64,000 bases of DNA from Anastrepha obliqua. Lineage: Eukaryota > Arthropoda > Insecta > Diptera > Tephritidae. A program made the position numbers and the translations under genes. The stretch lies in NCBI RefSeq assembly GCF_027943255.1, contig NC_072895.1:27130001-27194000 (forward strand), read 5' to 3'. The notes beneath the pieces were generated by a model. It made no database searches and had not been told where the DNA came from. It worked only from the letters and a program-made list of their open reading frames with translations. This document shows positions 12,150 through 24,164 of this stretch, piece after piece (positions within the stretch are counted from its first letter, which is position 1; every line of letters begins with the position of its first letter).

Positions 12150-12692
12150 ATACAAGGTGAAGTCCAAAATAAACAAGACTGGCGTCATACAAATGTTTTT
12201 GATGGCGTCATCTTTTTAATGAGTTACTGCGTTGGAAGTTACATTCATAGCTGACTTCCAGTGAAAGCTTGGGGGCATTCGATTCAGTGGAAGCGAAGTT
12301 ATTGCGTCTAAGGTGTCAGTATGTTTGTGCCATCGGTACAAAAATGAGTTTCGAACAAAGAGCTTATATCAAATTTTGTTTTAAAATCGGTAAAACGTTT
12401 ACCGAAACATTTGAATTGATGAAAAGAGTTTATGGCGTTGATTGTCTATCTCCTGCCAGAGTTCATGAGTGATTTACATCTTTCAGAGACGATTGTAAGG
12501 ACATAAATGACAATGAACATAGAAGTCGCCACCCAGAATCAGTAATCACCGAAAACTCCATCGAAATTGTTCGTAAATTTATCAAAAATGAACCGAAATC
12601 ATCTTGAAATTCATGGCATCGGAGTTGAATATCCTCTAAACATCGATTTCTCGCATTTTAACTGATCATTTGGGATTACGAAAGGTGTGTGC
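12150..12692 (+). pseudogene. Mariner transposase, N-terminal half
   Basis: From an ATG near 12,343 the frame reads M-S-F-E-Q-R-A-Y-I-K-F-C-F-K-I-G-K-T-F-T-E-T-F-E, then after a mutated tryptophan codon (TGA at about 12,470) D-D-C-K-D-I-N-D-N-E-H, and S-V-I-T-E-N-S-I-E-I-V-R-K-F-I-K-N-E-P-K-S-S. This is the DNA-binding helix-turn-helix half of a mariner transposase. The left end GAAGTCCAAAATAAACAAGA may be the terminal repeat. The catalytic half is missing; the fold-back repeat begins where the frame ends. Confidence 0.75.
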
Positions 12693-13105
12693 ATTAGGCC
12701 GCGTCGATTTGTGGGGAGGCAAAAAAATCGCCCATTACTCTGTGAAAATCATATTCTAGGGATCAAAATAAGAAACTTTGCCGAAGGAACCATACCTCTA
12801 AAACGAATTCTGATGTCCCCCAATTTGGGTCGAACGAAAAATCCCACTTTGACCCATTTAGAGTGCTCCAATCGAGTCGAAATGTATGACCGACCCCCAC
12901 TAACTTTGAACGGCTGATCCACCCATGCCAGTGGCACACCTCCTGGAACTCCCCTGGGGGGTTTCCCATACAATCATTTCAAAATATCACCATTTTTGGC
13001 CTTTACATGAGAAAAGAAACTAAAAAGTTCGACCCAAATTGAGGGACATCAGAATTCGTTTTAGAGGTATGGTTCCTTCGGCAAAGTTTCTTTTTTCCAA
13101 TTACG
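12693..13105. repeat. Fold-back repeat with 66-bp inverted arms
   Basis: The arm at 12,770-12,835 and the arm at 13,027-13,092 are inverted copies differing at one of 66 positions. The spacer is about 190 bases. The left arm plus its outer flank (CTCTGTGAAAATC ... TTCTAGGGATC) recurs at 63,143-63,234, inside an intron of the odorant-binding protein gene, so it is a dispersed family and not a local hairpin. No protein is encoded. Confidence 0.85.
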
Positions 13106-13588
13106 TTAAAATCGCCACTTAAAATCATTGGAACTTTATCGTAATCTTTTCTAAGTATCCGCGATACTTCTGGTGTATACTTTATTAAATTTTCGTGAAT
13201 GAATTCCGTGATGCTATTTATTGATTTTTTTTCTGTCGATATTCACGACACTTTTCTGCATTATTTTTCGGCATAATTGCGGTAAATATTTAAAAATGAA
13301 AATATTTACGAATATAAAAATACACACGCGGTTGCTATTATGGGCGTCCCCAGCAAAACCTGCGTGACCGAAACTCCAACACAATTACATTTTTTTGAAT
13401 GTTACAAACACATATGCACGCAGGTTTTGCTGGGGCGTGACCGAAACACTAACACAATTACACATATGCACTCGTATTTGTTTGAAAATCGACTTTTTTT
13501 TTGGTTCTCCGTCACCTTTGGAAAATGTGTAAACAGTAAGCAAACTTTATTCGTATATTTTTCTTCATTTTTGTATCAGTAAAATTAA

Positions 13589-13800
13589 ACAAACGCCGTA
13601 GCCGAATGGGTTGGTGCGTGACTACTATTCAGAATTCACAGAGAGAACGTCAGTTCGAATCTCGGTGAAAACACCAAAATTAAGGAAAACTATTTTTCTA
13701 ATAGCGCTCACCCCTCAGCAGGCAATGGCAAAACACCGAGTGTATTTCTGCCATGAAAAAAAGCTCCTCATAAACATATCATAAAATAAAATAAAATAAC
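13589..13800 (+). repeat. tRNA-derived SINE (family A), head and body
   Basis: The head has a pol III A box (TAGCCGAATGGG) and B box (AGTTCGAATCTC) with tRNA-like spacing. It is followed by a body with CAGGCAATGGCAAAACACCG and GTATTTCTGCCATGAAAAA. The same body occurs at 52,260 and, reversed, at 59,700. The copy ends in an (ATAAA) tract. Confidence 0.8.
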
Positions 13801-13817
13801 AGTATAAAAAAAATTTT

Positions 13818-13915
13818 TTTCTTGTGATTCGAACCAAGGATTTTGGATCGGAAGCTCACATTGCTAGCCGCTCGGCTATCGCGCCATGCTGTCGGCGCTG
13901 GCCTAAAAGTTATTT
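13818..13915 (-). repeat. Second tRNA-like SINE head (family B)
   Basis: Reversed, it reads GCGCGATAGCCGAGCGGCTA (A box) and, 35 bases later, CTTGGTTCGAATCACAAG (B box), then an A-run. The acceptor strands do not pair and no anticodon arm is credible, so this is a SINE head or tRNA pseudogene and not a tRNA gene. It faces the family A copy just upstream. Confidence 0.65.
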
Positions 13916-14029
13916 AGTTCGTCGCTACGTTTATATGTAATATTCGTAGCCAAGAGTGTCGCTTTTTTCGTTTCATCGAGTCTCAAATCACTCCTAACGA
14001 TTCTAAAGAAGTTTTCACTTCAAAAATAA

Positions 14030-14340
14030 ATGACATGAAGCAGAATATGCCACATATCACTCATACGCCATGGTTACTTGCCATCAAACAGCACTGTGCC
14101 GAAAGCCTTATTAACAAGATATCAGTATATCGAATTTCAAATAAAAATAAAGACATATTGCTAAGCTTTCTACAATTTCTAAAGTGTTTGAAAATATTGG
14201 GGAAGACTAAACTAAATTTTTGGCTAAAATGTTAATCTCCCCAAATCAGCATGGATTTGTTTCTAATCGTTCAACAGTTGCTAACTTAGCTGTTTCTAGT
14301 GAATATGCATTGGGTTATTTTACAAGAGGATTTCAGATTA
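14030..14340 (+). pseudogene. Jockey-like LINE, RT finger fragment
   Basis: In shifting frames the sequence gives K-V-F-E-N-I and then S-P-N-Q-H-G-F-V-S-N-R-S-T-V-A-N-L-A-V, the RT segment ahead of the catalytic box in Jockey-like elements. Nothing else of the element is recognisable. Confidence 0.65.
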
Positions 14341-16015
14341 ACTGTACTTAGTCCTACGATAACTTCTGTTAAAAGTTAAGTCCGTTATAGATATGAAATC
14401 ATACTACTTTAAAGTTAATTTATAATTTTTTTAATTTAAATTTTCGTTCAAAATGGTCATAATTTGCTTTTGCACAAGCCTTCAAACGATAAATAAAAGT
14501 TAGTTCAATGTGCCAACAACCGAAAGGGAAAAATCGAATTACGGTAGTATTTTTGCAATAATATTCACGTGAACCAAAGCATTGATGAATGGACGTAATT
14601 AGAGCGTGCAGACTGTCAATTATGGATCTGAGCGAGGGACGACAATAGCCTTTGAAAAGTCAAAAGCCTTAAAAAGTATGCACAGGGTAAGACATAAAAT
14701 GAAACAAACCAAATTTCAATAAGCAATAAAAAAAATCGAAAAGTTTAGCACTGAACTATCGCTGAAATATTGAAAAGCTCAAAATCGCACGGTCAGAATT
14801 CATGGGGGGATCAAGTGGCGTCGACCAACTGTATATTTGTGTGGGAAATAAACATCTGTGCACGAGTATGAATGTGTGAGTATGTATATATATGAGTATG
14901 TGTGTATGTATGGATGTTTGTATGAATATGTATGTATGAAGATGTGTGTATGTAAATTTACAATTGACCTTCTGCCAACAAGTGGAGCAAGGCAATGCGA
15001 TATGGCTAATAATATTTTGACCCTTGTAAAGCACACACATACCTTTGCACGCACATACACATATAATATTTTATAAATGCATATGTACATGCAAACATTT
15101 CATTCGGAGTGCTGCGTATTTTGGCACAAATCTTCTACTCCAGGAATTCGATTTTTTTTAATGCAAAATAATGCGCACAAGTTGTCTTTTTCCTCCAGCC
15201 TTTAGAGCGCATTGACATTTTTTAGTGGAAGTAGAAAGAAATAAAAAAGTGAAAAATAAAGCATATTTGGTCATTTCATGGTTCACTAAAAAGTCAAAGT
15301 GTTTTTGAACTTTGCAAACTTGCATTTCAAGCGCATATTTTTGAATATTTCTAAACTTTTGTGATTTATGCATCGTCGTACCGTTCGAAGGGCCAACGGC
15401 CTTACCAATGCACTCTAAGTAGCGGATGAATTTTGTTTTTTATAGGTCCTTGGGGCTCTTCCAGAGTCTATTAATCATATGAGTTTTATTCCATTGGACA
15501 TATACATTTCGGTATAACTGTGCATGCATAAGTTTAGAAAAATCTTTTTGGCGCAATTAATCTCAAGCTTGAATAGTCAGCGAAATTCATAAATTAGTGA
15601 AATGGCAAATTCGTGAAGAAGGTGTTTGCGCATTTTTATTTGTAAATACGAGATGTGTTGAAAAAGTAAGGTGACTGTACAAATTTCACGAGCAACGCAA
15701 GGGTGACAGATTTACTAGGTTTGCTATTCAACTGTCAAGGATGATAGATACCAGGTTTGGTGGTGAAAAAAAATTTTTTTGAGGGTGCTTTGGATTCTAC
15801 GTCATTTCCTAAGCTAAAGCTAAATTTTGTGAAACACAAAACGAATGACGTCGGCATGTCTGTCAAATGCACTCAGAGCCGAGTGACGGTCTGCTAGGTA
15901 GTACACCTTTAAAAATCTTTTCAAAATAATTAACTGTGATGAAAAATAAAATCGTGCGGGGAACTTCGGCAGCCGAATTGTGAACGATCATTTTACATGT
16001 ATTCACACACACACA
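14341..16015. other. No gene recognised; possible mariner end
   Basis: The stretch holds a (TATG)-type microsatellite at 14,870-14,960 and otherwise AT-rich DNA. GAGATGTGTTGAAAAAGTAA near 15,650 resembles an irritans-type mariner terminus, but no transposase follows. Confidence 0.4.
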
Positions 16016-16016
16016 A

Positions 16017-16565
16017 CCAATCAGTCGTTATTCAGATAGCAACAAAGCAATAAGGGTGAGAACCAAGGCGAATTGAGTACTATAGGTGGCGCCTGGAGAA
16101 AGCAGTTACTTTAATTTCGCGATTTTGAGAAATCTGGCGCGAGTTCCTTTTCCAATACAAAACAAACGAACAAAATAAACAAAACAAACAACAGGAGAAG
16201 AAATTACATGTTTGTGAAAATTCAGTGAATGGCTTGGTAGTATTGAGATTTGTGAGATTTGAACTAAACAAACTAATGAGAACGAAGTGACTTGTGTTAA
16301 ATTGTGAAAGCCGCAGTTCGTTTGCGTTTTCATGCGGAAGACGCCATGGCAAGAAAGTATATGTGTGTGTGCGTATAATTTCTTATGTTTAATTATTTAC
16401 TTTCGTCTACTCGTCCTCTTCACAAACTCTTCCTCTTCACGAGGATTCGTTCCTTCTGCTCGTTTATTTATGGGCTCTGACCACACTGTGAATGCGGAAG
16501 GCGCACCCTTGTATTATACCACACTTCCACTCGTCCAATCAGTCGTTGTTCAGACGGCAACGAAG
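16017..16565. repeat. Repeat D copy flanked by 30-base direct repeats
   Basis: The core from CAAGGCGAATTGAGTA (16,064) to about 16,500 matches, in reverse, the sequence at 37,212-37,597. It is bracketed by direct repeats CCAATCAGTCGTTATTCAGA (16,017) and CCAATCAGTCGTTGTTCAGA (16,535). No coding capacity is seen, so it behaves like a non-autonomous element. Confidence 0.65.
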
Positions 16566-16869
16566 TATCTTTGATTGATTTTTTTTTGGAAAATCACCAA
16601 TACATTTTCAGTTTTTTTTTTTTTGAAAACACAGCCTATTAGCTGATTCTGTCAAATTCACTGAGAGAGCGGTCTGTTAAAGTGCACAACTGTAAACATT
16701 TTTTCACCATGCGTGCAACGAACATTCGATTTTCGATTTTTTTGTTTTGTCTTGCTACACATTCCCGGAATACAGGCCAGTTTTCGAGACATTCCTTTAT
16801 TATTAATATAAGAGAAATATTTTTTTTTTACTGTATCCTATTTTTTAAATGTTAGCTTTGGTTGATTAG

Positions 16870-17720
16870 GTAGTGATGGTTGCCCAGAGAGTGGACCCAC
16901 GAAAGAAATTTGGTTCATCCTTTGTGATACCATTGCAAGAGGGGAAAAAGAGGTGAAGGAAAAAGGACGAAGGGGAAAGTGATGGGAAGGGTTGAGTGTT
17001 TGTGGACTATGAACGGTGGCTAGTCTGCGGTTGTGTTAGCCTATTTATGCTGTTGATGAAGTTCATCAGATTTTTGTTATCAAGACCTACTACGTCAGCA
17101 GGCGCAGAAAAGAAGTGAGAATCTTAGTTAGGGGACAGTGCCCCGTGAGGATGCCCACGAAATTTGAGAGATGAGATTTTGTCATCCTCAGAATATCCCT
17201 CGAACGCCTCCTATCCAAACGTGGCCAGAAGGACTTCGCGACCTTACACGTTCGTGTACATGCCCAGCGCTCGCTGAGTTGGTGCAAAGGCCATCTTTCC
17301 AGGAGTATCCTTATGTCGAAGAATTCTGATTAATCGAGAGAGAGACCAGGCATTCCCTGACCAGTTTCGAATGCACCATAATAGAGCCTAGGACCCTAAT
17401 TGCCGCTTGACTATCGGAGTAAATATTTACCTTCTTAACAGTTATTACGCAAGTAAGCAGCCAGTCAGCTGCTTCTTTGATTGCGGCCACCTCTGCTTGG
17501 AACACAATGCAGTGATGCGGTAGCCTGAATTTGAGTTTGATGGGGAACTCTTAGCAGAATACTCCTCCTCCAACCCTACCCTCCCACTTCGAGCCATTCG
17601 TGAACACGTTAACCAGGCCCAGTCCCCAAGTGCAGCCCCCGGTCCACTCCTCCCTTGGTGGAATATGGGTGGAAAAAGTTCCGCTTGGACTAAGCGTGGG
17701 CACACACTGATCCGTCCACG
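16870..17720 (-). pseudogene. RNase H LINE, 3' fragment
   Basis: Minus-strand frames give F-T-N-G-S-K-W-E-G-R-V-G near 17,590, then F-Q-A-E-V-A-A-I-K-E-A and Y-S-D-S-Q-A-A-I-R-V-L, the RNase H active-site region. A further frame gives F-V-G-I-L-T-G-H-C-P-L near 17,150. The 3' end at 16,905-16,930 has the GGTATCACAA motif of this LINE group. Frameshifts and stops disable it. Confidence 0.7.
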
Positions 17721-18640
17721 AGGGGATGATAGCTTAAGAGTACAATTTTTTTTATTTTTAATTAATTTAGTTTTTGTTTTAAATTGTGAAAATTAGTAAA
17801 AACCGTCAAAAAAATTTCAACCAAGCGCTGACGGCTAAAAATTGCCGCTTGATGAAATTTTGAATTTACGATTTCCCACCAAGTGGTGCCTACTTCACAT
17901 CAATAAGAAAAATGTTTCAGGTATGGAAACTATTGTGCAAATCATTTTAGTTTTGTATTTATATTTTTTTAATAATAGTTTGTATATTTTTAGCTATTTA
18001 GAGAGATGTAATATTGTAAGAATAATGTAATTCAATAGACTCGGTAGACATAACGAAACATTGATTCCAAACACTACCCGTTTACTACCTGTCAAAATTT
18101 AAATAATCGAAAAAGTTCGGGTGAACAATTTTTTGCGGTCGGGAGACCCTCTATGTGTGCATGCCTCACTATTTTTAAACATCTTAGTCTGCTTATGCGG
18201 TTCGTCTGACGTAGATATTCCACACTATGCCTCTTTCTTCTTCTGACTGTGCCACTTGGCCCGAGAATTGGATTTTGATCTCTGCTTGTGAAAGTCGTAT
18301 CTCGTTTTCTGGTTACTCATCAAAACTCTCCGCATCAGTACGCCGTCACATAACAGAGCCACTTTCTCGTACTCTTCGACAATTTCCATCGGCGAGTAAG
18401 GTACCGCATCACGTATTCTTCATTGGTCAGTTGTTCAATAAGTTTTGCGGTTCGATAAGAGAGGGCGTTTCTACTATCCTCATTTTTTTTTCTTTTTTCG
18501 TTATGTTGGTGCACTCTTCATATGAACGTACGTGAAGTCTCATTTCAATATATCAATCATTCTTTATACCCAAGCCATTTACCATCGACGAGTACTTTCT
18601 ACAAGGAAAAAACTCAAGTCGCGTGCAGTGATTGTGGTTT
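17721..18640. other. No gene recognised
   Basis: AT-rich sequence. A 102-codon frame at 18,227-18,535 has no recognisable motif, no relative here and no splice context. Confidence 0.45.
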
Positions 18641-19410
18641 TATTTTTGGAAGTTTTAAAAGCAAAAGAAATTTATGAATGAATGTTAAAAATGTATAAAG
18701 GCTTTTCGCCATCAATCAGTAGAGTAGAAAGATTTAGAGCATTTTCGAAAGGTTAAAGTGGATTTTGTGCGCCTATTTATTACTATGGATAAGACTTGGG
18801 TCTGTCACCATGGCCCTAAATCAAAAGAAGAGGCTAAAGAGTGGTGTGAACCTGGTTCTTCGATTCCAAAACGAGTTCCTGTTGAGAAATCGGCCAAGAA
18901 GTTGTTGGTGTTGAAGAAGGTGAAGGTGGATCAGTTTTTGGGTTGCGGAAGGAATTTTTTTTGTGTGGATGACTTGCAAACTGGTAAAACAATAAATTCT
19001 GAATATTTTTGTAACCTTTTAGATCAGCTGAAGGAAAAAATTTGTGAAAAAATACTCAGTTTGCCAAAGCTAAAACTGAGCATAAAACAACTCAGCACTC
19101 AAACAAGAGCATTTTGACAATGACTAAAATCCATGAATTAAAGTTCGAATTGTTGGAGCATCCACCGTATTCACCATATTTGGCCCTAGCGACTTCCATC
19201 TGTTTCCAGACCCAAAAAAATGCATGCATGAAAAGCGTTCTTCATCAAATGATGAGGTCATAACAGCTGTGGAATAGTATTTTGCAGCCCTACCAGATTC
19301 TCACTCCAGGTATGGAATTCATAAATTGGAATCTGGTTATCGAGCTTTAAGGCGGCTCTGTTCTCACCTTGCCAATATATGTACACTTGTACACAAATAT
19401 GTACTTTAAA
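18640..19410 (+). pseudogene. Mariner transposase, N-terminally truncated and frame-shifted
   Basis: Readable pieces in order are M-Y-K-G-F-S-P-S-I-S-R-V-E-R-F, then a long gap, M-D-K-T-W-V-C-H-H (first catalytic motif with T-M-D replacing the usual T-x-D-E), K-T-I-N-S-E-Y-F-C-N-L-L-D-Q-L, Y-S-P-Y-L-A-P-S-D-F-H-L-F (third aspartate), and a C-terminal tail to 19,409. The H-Q-D-N-A-P block is lost in a frameshifted patch near 19,090. The type is mariner (irritans/mellifera-like), but terminal repeats were not identified. Confidence 0.75.
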
Positions 19411-21340
19411 ATAACGCGAAAGTATTCACAGCAAAATCAATTACAAACTAAAATAAAACCGTTATTGGGTATGAATATGCCACTGCATACTGCGGGAAAA
19501 CCCTGTTTTCATGTGTACGCAAACATTTTTTTATTTCGTTGAAGTGAAGTTTTTGGTTTTTGTTTTGTGAAATTTTATTTTTAAAGATATACTTAGAAAA
19601 AATTTATAGAAATTTTAGAAAAATTACTGACTAAACATTTTTCATAAAAGTTTAAAATGCTTTAGTTTTTTTACAATGTATTTTTCAATATGTGGCTTTC
19701 ATTTCTTTGTGTACGGATACTTTTTCTGACAAGTGTATGCCAACTGCTTCATCTATTCACCACTTGCTAACGCTTGGAGAAACTAAGAGGCCTGTCGTAG
19801 AAAACCTGATGACAGCAAAACAAAAATGCTTCCCACAAAAACGTGTGAACATCACACGGATTGACTTTGAATGTTGCATATAAAATTCGCTTACCAAGAA
19901 GCTGCAGCAAAATCTTTTCAAGTGCCGTAGGCTGATGCTCCCATAAATGAACATAGGGCGCTCAACACACCAAAAGCCTTTGGAAAAGATGCATTTTTCA
20001 AAGTTTACGAAAAGCACTAAAAAAACTAAAAAAAGGGCTCAACGCTTAGTTGGCCGGGAAAGAAGCTCACACATGTATGTATGTATATGTAAGTCCTTTG
20101 TAAGGGAATAGCAATCAACTTATTGGAGGACATTTTTATTTGCTGAAATGGCTTCATTCGTCATTGTGGCTTTGGCATTATTCGTTTTCATCTCATTTAT
20201 TTCATCAACTAAAGAGGAAATAATGTAAAGCCCGAGGGGCGGCTTCTGTTCATTTATTGCTTCGTTTTAGTGTTTATTACACGAGATTATCGCGCTTCAC
20301 ATATTTCTACATGAAGTTCTTCGATTTCTGGTTGACCGTAAAAATTGGCATTGCCCATTTTCTGTTAGGAAGGCTCATTGAATGAGATTTGGAATGAAGA
20401 AAACGCGATTGCTTTAATCGCCCATTATTGATGCTCATAAATCTGCGCTAAGCGTTGCTTGGATATTTTAGGCCGATATTCAGAAACTAATAATTTGTAT
20501 TCATTATTTGCCTTTATGGCTAGCATCACTCGAAACAGGTTAGTTTGAAAGTGTTGGCTGTTATTGATTCATTGTTCAGGCGCACAAAGCGAGCTTTCCA
20601 CTATTTATTTGACTCCTCTAGTAACTCCACTACGGCAATGACGCATAGAAGATAAAGTTGAAGTGGAAGTAGCAGCATTTATTTCTAACTACCATTCATC
20701 ACACTTCACTTTAATTTCATCGTCCGCAAACGTATACGAAATGCTTTGTTCCGGTGTTTAGTTGCTTAAGCAGCCAGTAATTGCTGAGAAGTTGGCAGTA
20801 TTCCTTTGGGAATTCCAACGACTGTGCCACCGCAATAAAAACTTTAGCGCGCAAGTTAGCGCTGTGAATGTGAATGTCAAATTGAGTAATTTGTTTGTGG
20901 ACAGCGATAAAACAGATGTGTACATACATACATACATGACGGCACAATCAGTGATTTTGCACGCAAGCTCATGCATGTAAGGATATGTTTGTGCATGCCG
21001 TTGCGTACCTTCCAAGTAATACAAATGTGAACTGTCTGTGGTATTGAAATTCAAATAAATCACGTCTGACTGACTGTGGGACAATGTTTACTTTGCTTTG
21101 GGGTTAGACGTGAAGGGTTTGTTTGCCCAAATAACTATGTATGCATATGTAAATAAAGCATAAGTGTTGTAACACCATGCGACAGTTATTTTTCCCCGCT
21201 AGAAAATTTATATGTGCGCAATACTGGATCATAGTTGCAGTGAGTCTGGATTTGTAGACTTTTAACAGCACGCCAGGAATTTTCTCTAAAGGAATTCAAA
21301 GTTTTACTTGAAAAATTATTTATAATACGGGATTTTCCAA
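19411..21340. other. No gene recognised
   Basis: Mostly unique-looking DNA with a few short frames (for example 19,692-19,883 and 20,762-20,980) that lack motifs and codon support. Confidence 0.45.
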
Positions 21341-21344
21341 TAAC

Positions 21345-21770
21345 AGGTGTTATTTAAATATATAAAAGACTATCAAGAGATGATTCACGATTTTTTATGG
21401 CCGGAATTGGATGGTATTGATCTGGACAACGTTTATTTTCAACAAGACGGCGCTACGTGCCACACAAGCAACGAAACCATTGATATTTTACGGGAAAAGT
21501 TTCCGGACCGTGTTATCTCTCGAAGAGGTGATCACAATTGGCCACCGAGATCTTGTGATTTAACACCATGTAACTTTTTTCTTTGGGGCCACGTGAAAGA
21601 GAAGGTCTACGCCAACAGCCAACACCCTAGGGTAGGTTCAAGACCTCAAAGATGGAATTCGTGAGGTTTTGCAATTCGGTTATGGAAAATTTCATGAAAA
21701 GGATATTATCCTGTAAGCGTGGTCGTGGCAGTCATTTGCCTGATGTTATTTTCCACTACTAACGGCATAC
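21345..21770 (+). pseudogene. Mariner transposase fragment (D..D41..D type)
   Basis: The frame reads I-H-D-F-L-W-P-E-L-D-G-I-D-L-D, then F-Q-Q-D-G-A-T-C-H-T (second catalytic aspartate) and P-P-R-S-C-D-L-T-P-C-N-F-F-L-W-G. The third catalytic aspartate is replaced: P-C-N where relatives have P-L-D. After a frameshift near 21,640 the tail ends V-M-E-N-F-M-K-R-I-L and G-S-H-L-P-D-V-I-F. The N-terminal half is absent. Confidence 0.75.
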
Positions 21771-21813
21771 CTTCCTTTTTATAATGAAATAAACATCCGA
21801 TCATTTCTATTAA

Positions 21814-23525
21814 CCCTAGAAAACTAAACCTTTTTTTTAAATGCTTAGAACTAAAGCTGATAGGCGAGCTACTTTTTAAAAAAACAAAATTCTTCTCTAA
21901 TTTTTGTTAAGTTTTTGTATTGAAAAACATATTATTTTTTCAGAGTTGGAGTATTTACCTATAATATAAAAAAAATATTTCATCAAATTGTTTTTATAAG
22001 CCAATTATGTACTTACTAAATTAACACTTAAATTTTTTTTTTGCAAGGATATCATTTAGAAAAAATTTTATAATTTTTTTTCTTTAAAACAAAAACATAA
22101 AATTCATATTTTTCTTATAGCTATTTGTACTAAGTTTCATAAAAATAAAGAATTTCAAATATATTATTAACATTTTGTTTTGTACATAAAAATTAATTCA
22201 GACCTTTTTTCTTATATCACATGTATAGCAATTTGGGGATCTATGTTCCAGGCAGTATGTTCTATTGCATTTTGCACAATAATAAACACTCATACGTTTC
22301 TTGCTTGATGGACAGTAATTGCACATTGATCTTTTCTTGATCTTGCTGCTCTTCGGAGCTATGAATGGAGTCGGTTATTGCTTCACGAACTCGTTTCTGC
22401 ATAGATGGTCTTTCTTGAAGTCTCATTGAGAGCCAGTCACAGCACAAATCCTTACTAAGATCCTTCATGAAATCCCTTCTGCTCATTGGCTTTATTTGTT
22501 TTTGGTCACAGTTTGAAGCATAGAGAATATAACTATTCAATACTGCCATATTTATCATACCGTAAAACATACATAATGGCCAACGCCTGGTTTTGCGGCT
22601 ACAGCTGGCATGAAAACACATCTGATCAAAAGTGTCAACAGCACCTTTTGTTGCATTATAGGATTCAATAATTATAGGTTTTTTTGATAGTGAGTTAAGT
22701 GTGGGTTCGTCGTGCATAGTTGATATTAAAAAAACAGTTTTATGAGGCTTTGCTTTATAGCTAACAAGACTTAACTTATCATGGAAACCGAACATGGATG
22801 TTCCAATACGACGGGATGTATTATGCTTGAACTCATCTGGAATTTCTTTTTTGTTAGTTTGGATTGTTCCAATTAAAGTTAACTTATAAGGATACGCTAA
22901 CAGCTGTTCTGCTAATGGTATGGAAGTGAACCAATTGTCTACAGTTATGTTTCTATTTGTTCCATGTATAGTTCTAGTGAGAAGCTTACAATAATAAGAA
23001 CCTAACGGTTCGCCAGCTACTGTATTAAAATTTTTTCCCAAATATGGTGAAGCATCAAACATATATTTAGTTCTGACATCGCAGACTAGCACAATTTTTA
23101 TTCCGTATTTTGCTGGTTTGTTTGGTATGTACATTCGGAATCGACATCGACCTCTAAATGCTAGTAGCTGTTCGTCTATTGTCACATATGACCCCGGTTT
23201 AAAGTTATCTCTACATTGCTGAATAAAAATTTCTATTTGGGAGTCAGAAGTACACATCTCTAAACGAAAATCCATTAACATTATAGCTACTGTCGAAAAA
23301 AAGGAAATATTTACAAATAATATGCAGTCAGAAAAATACCTTTAATACTTTAATACCTTTATAAGTACACACTCGTGACTAAATACTAAACAACACGATT
23401 TTTTGACCGGATTTGACTACTTTTTTGTTTTGTTAAATTTTATAATTTTTTGTTTTTTAATATATTATTCCATTTTTCATAATTTTTTTTTTTTTTGTGG
23501 AAATTATTACATTTTTTCTATTAGG
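21814..23525 (-). mobile_element. piggyBac-type transposon, 5' part missing
   Basis: The left end is TTAA followed by CCCTAGAAAACTAAACC, close to the classical piggyBac terminus. The right end is uncertain: TTTCTATTAGGTTGAA near 23,516 may be a degraded inverse of it. The transposase reads toward the left end. It is a different lineage from the 6.5-9.1 kb element. Confidence 0.65.
22198..23281 (-). pseudogene. piggyBac transposase, C-terminal two-thirds
   Basis: The 339-residue frame holds T-I-D-E-Q-L-L-A-F-R-G-R (first aspartate), I-T-V-D-N-W-F-T-S (second aspartate) and K-G-A-V-D-T-F-D-Q-M (third-aspartate block). All catalytic motifs are therefore present. The last part is frame-shifted near 22,325. 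Its zinc-binding tail (C-N-Y-C-P ... C-A-K-C ... Y-C-L-E-H ... C-Y-T-C) continues in the next frame to a stop at 22,198. The N-terminal roughly 200 residues expected for a full enzyme are not present, so it is inactive. Confidence 0.85.
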
Positions 23526-23539
23526 TTGAATGAAGCGGG

Positions 23540-24160
23540 TCGCTAGTAGGAAAAAATGTATGATCATGGCAGTCTATGATTGCGAAAAACTCAGTTCACC
23601 TCTGGAAGGGCTGATTATATCGACACCCACGGTGACTTTCCGCAGGAATTTTGCCACTCACTTTGCATTTCGGGAGGAATGGAGTAAGGGACTTTTACTA
23701 AACCACTTCGAAGCTGCAGTCTAAACAGATACTTAGTTCAAAAATGGATTGTGGAGTTATTCTCATAGACTTAGAACTAAAAAATCTTAATACTTGCAGT
23801 GTCTTGCAGGTAATAGGCTTAGCTTATAGGCTACTAATCGCAGACTTTTCTTTTAAGGACAATATCTCTATTCTTTCGGATAGACAAGCTGCTCCATTCG
23901 GCTACAACAACCTCTAAATAAACTGGTGGAACAAAGCAGAAAAACCCCTAATCTGAGCACCACTGAAAGTAACGAAAAAGCAGATGAACTGGCAAGAGCG
24001 AGATCTGCCATGAACTACGTTCTTGCAGAATCGGTATTCCCAGCACTGGGTGCAATCAAGAGTGCAAAAAGTGTAAATTTACAACAATTGAGTTCTATTG
24101 CTGCACGGATATTGATTTTCACATGGATCCAAAATAAGGTTAAATTTTGTTAAACGGTGT
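23540..24160 (+). pseudogene. RNase H LINE fragment
   Basis: Pieces in shifted frames are: F-A-F-R-E-E-W-S-K-G and H-F-E-A-A-V (start of the RNase H region), M-D-C-G-V, S-V-L-Q-V-I-G-L-A, I-S-I-L-S-D-R-Q-A-A (S-D-x-Q-A-A active-site motif) and S-N-E-K-A-D-E-L-A-R-A-R. Order and spacing match the LINE RNase H domains elsewhere in the window. No RT is present. Confidence 0.65.
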
Positions 24161-24164
24161 AAAA

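Noticed and set aside
13589..13920. Two tRNA genes facing each other
   Set aside because: A and B boxes are good, but acceptor stems do not pair and anticodon arms are not credible; the bodies recur elsewhere with SINE features.
18227..18535. A 102-codon plus-strand frame
   Set aside because: No motif, no signal peptide, no repeat or gene context; likely chance.
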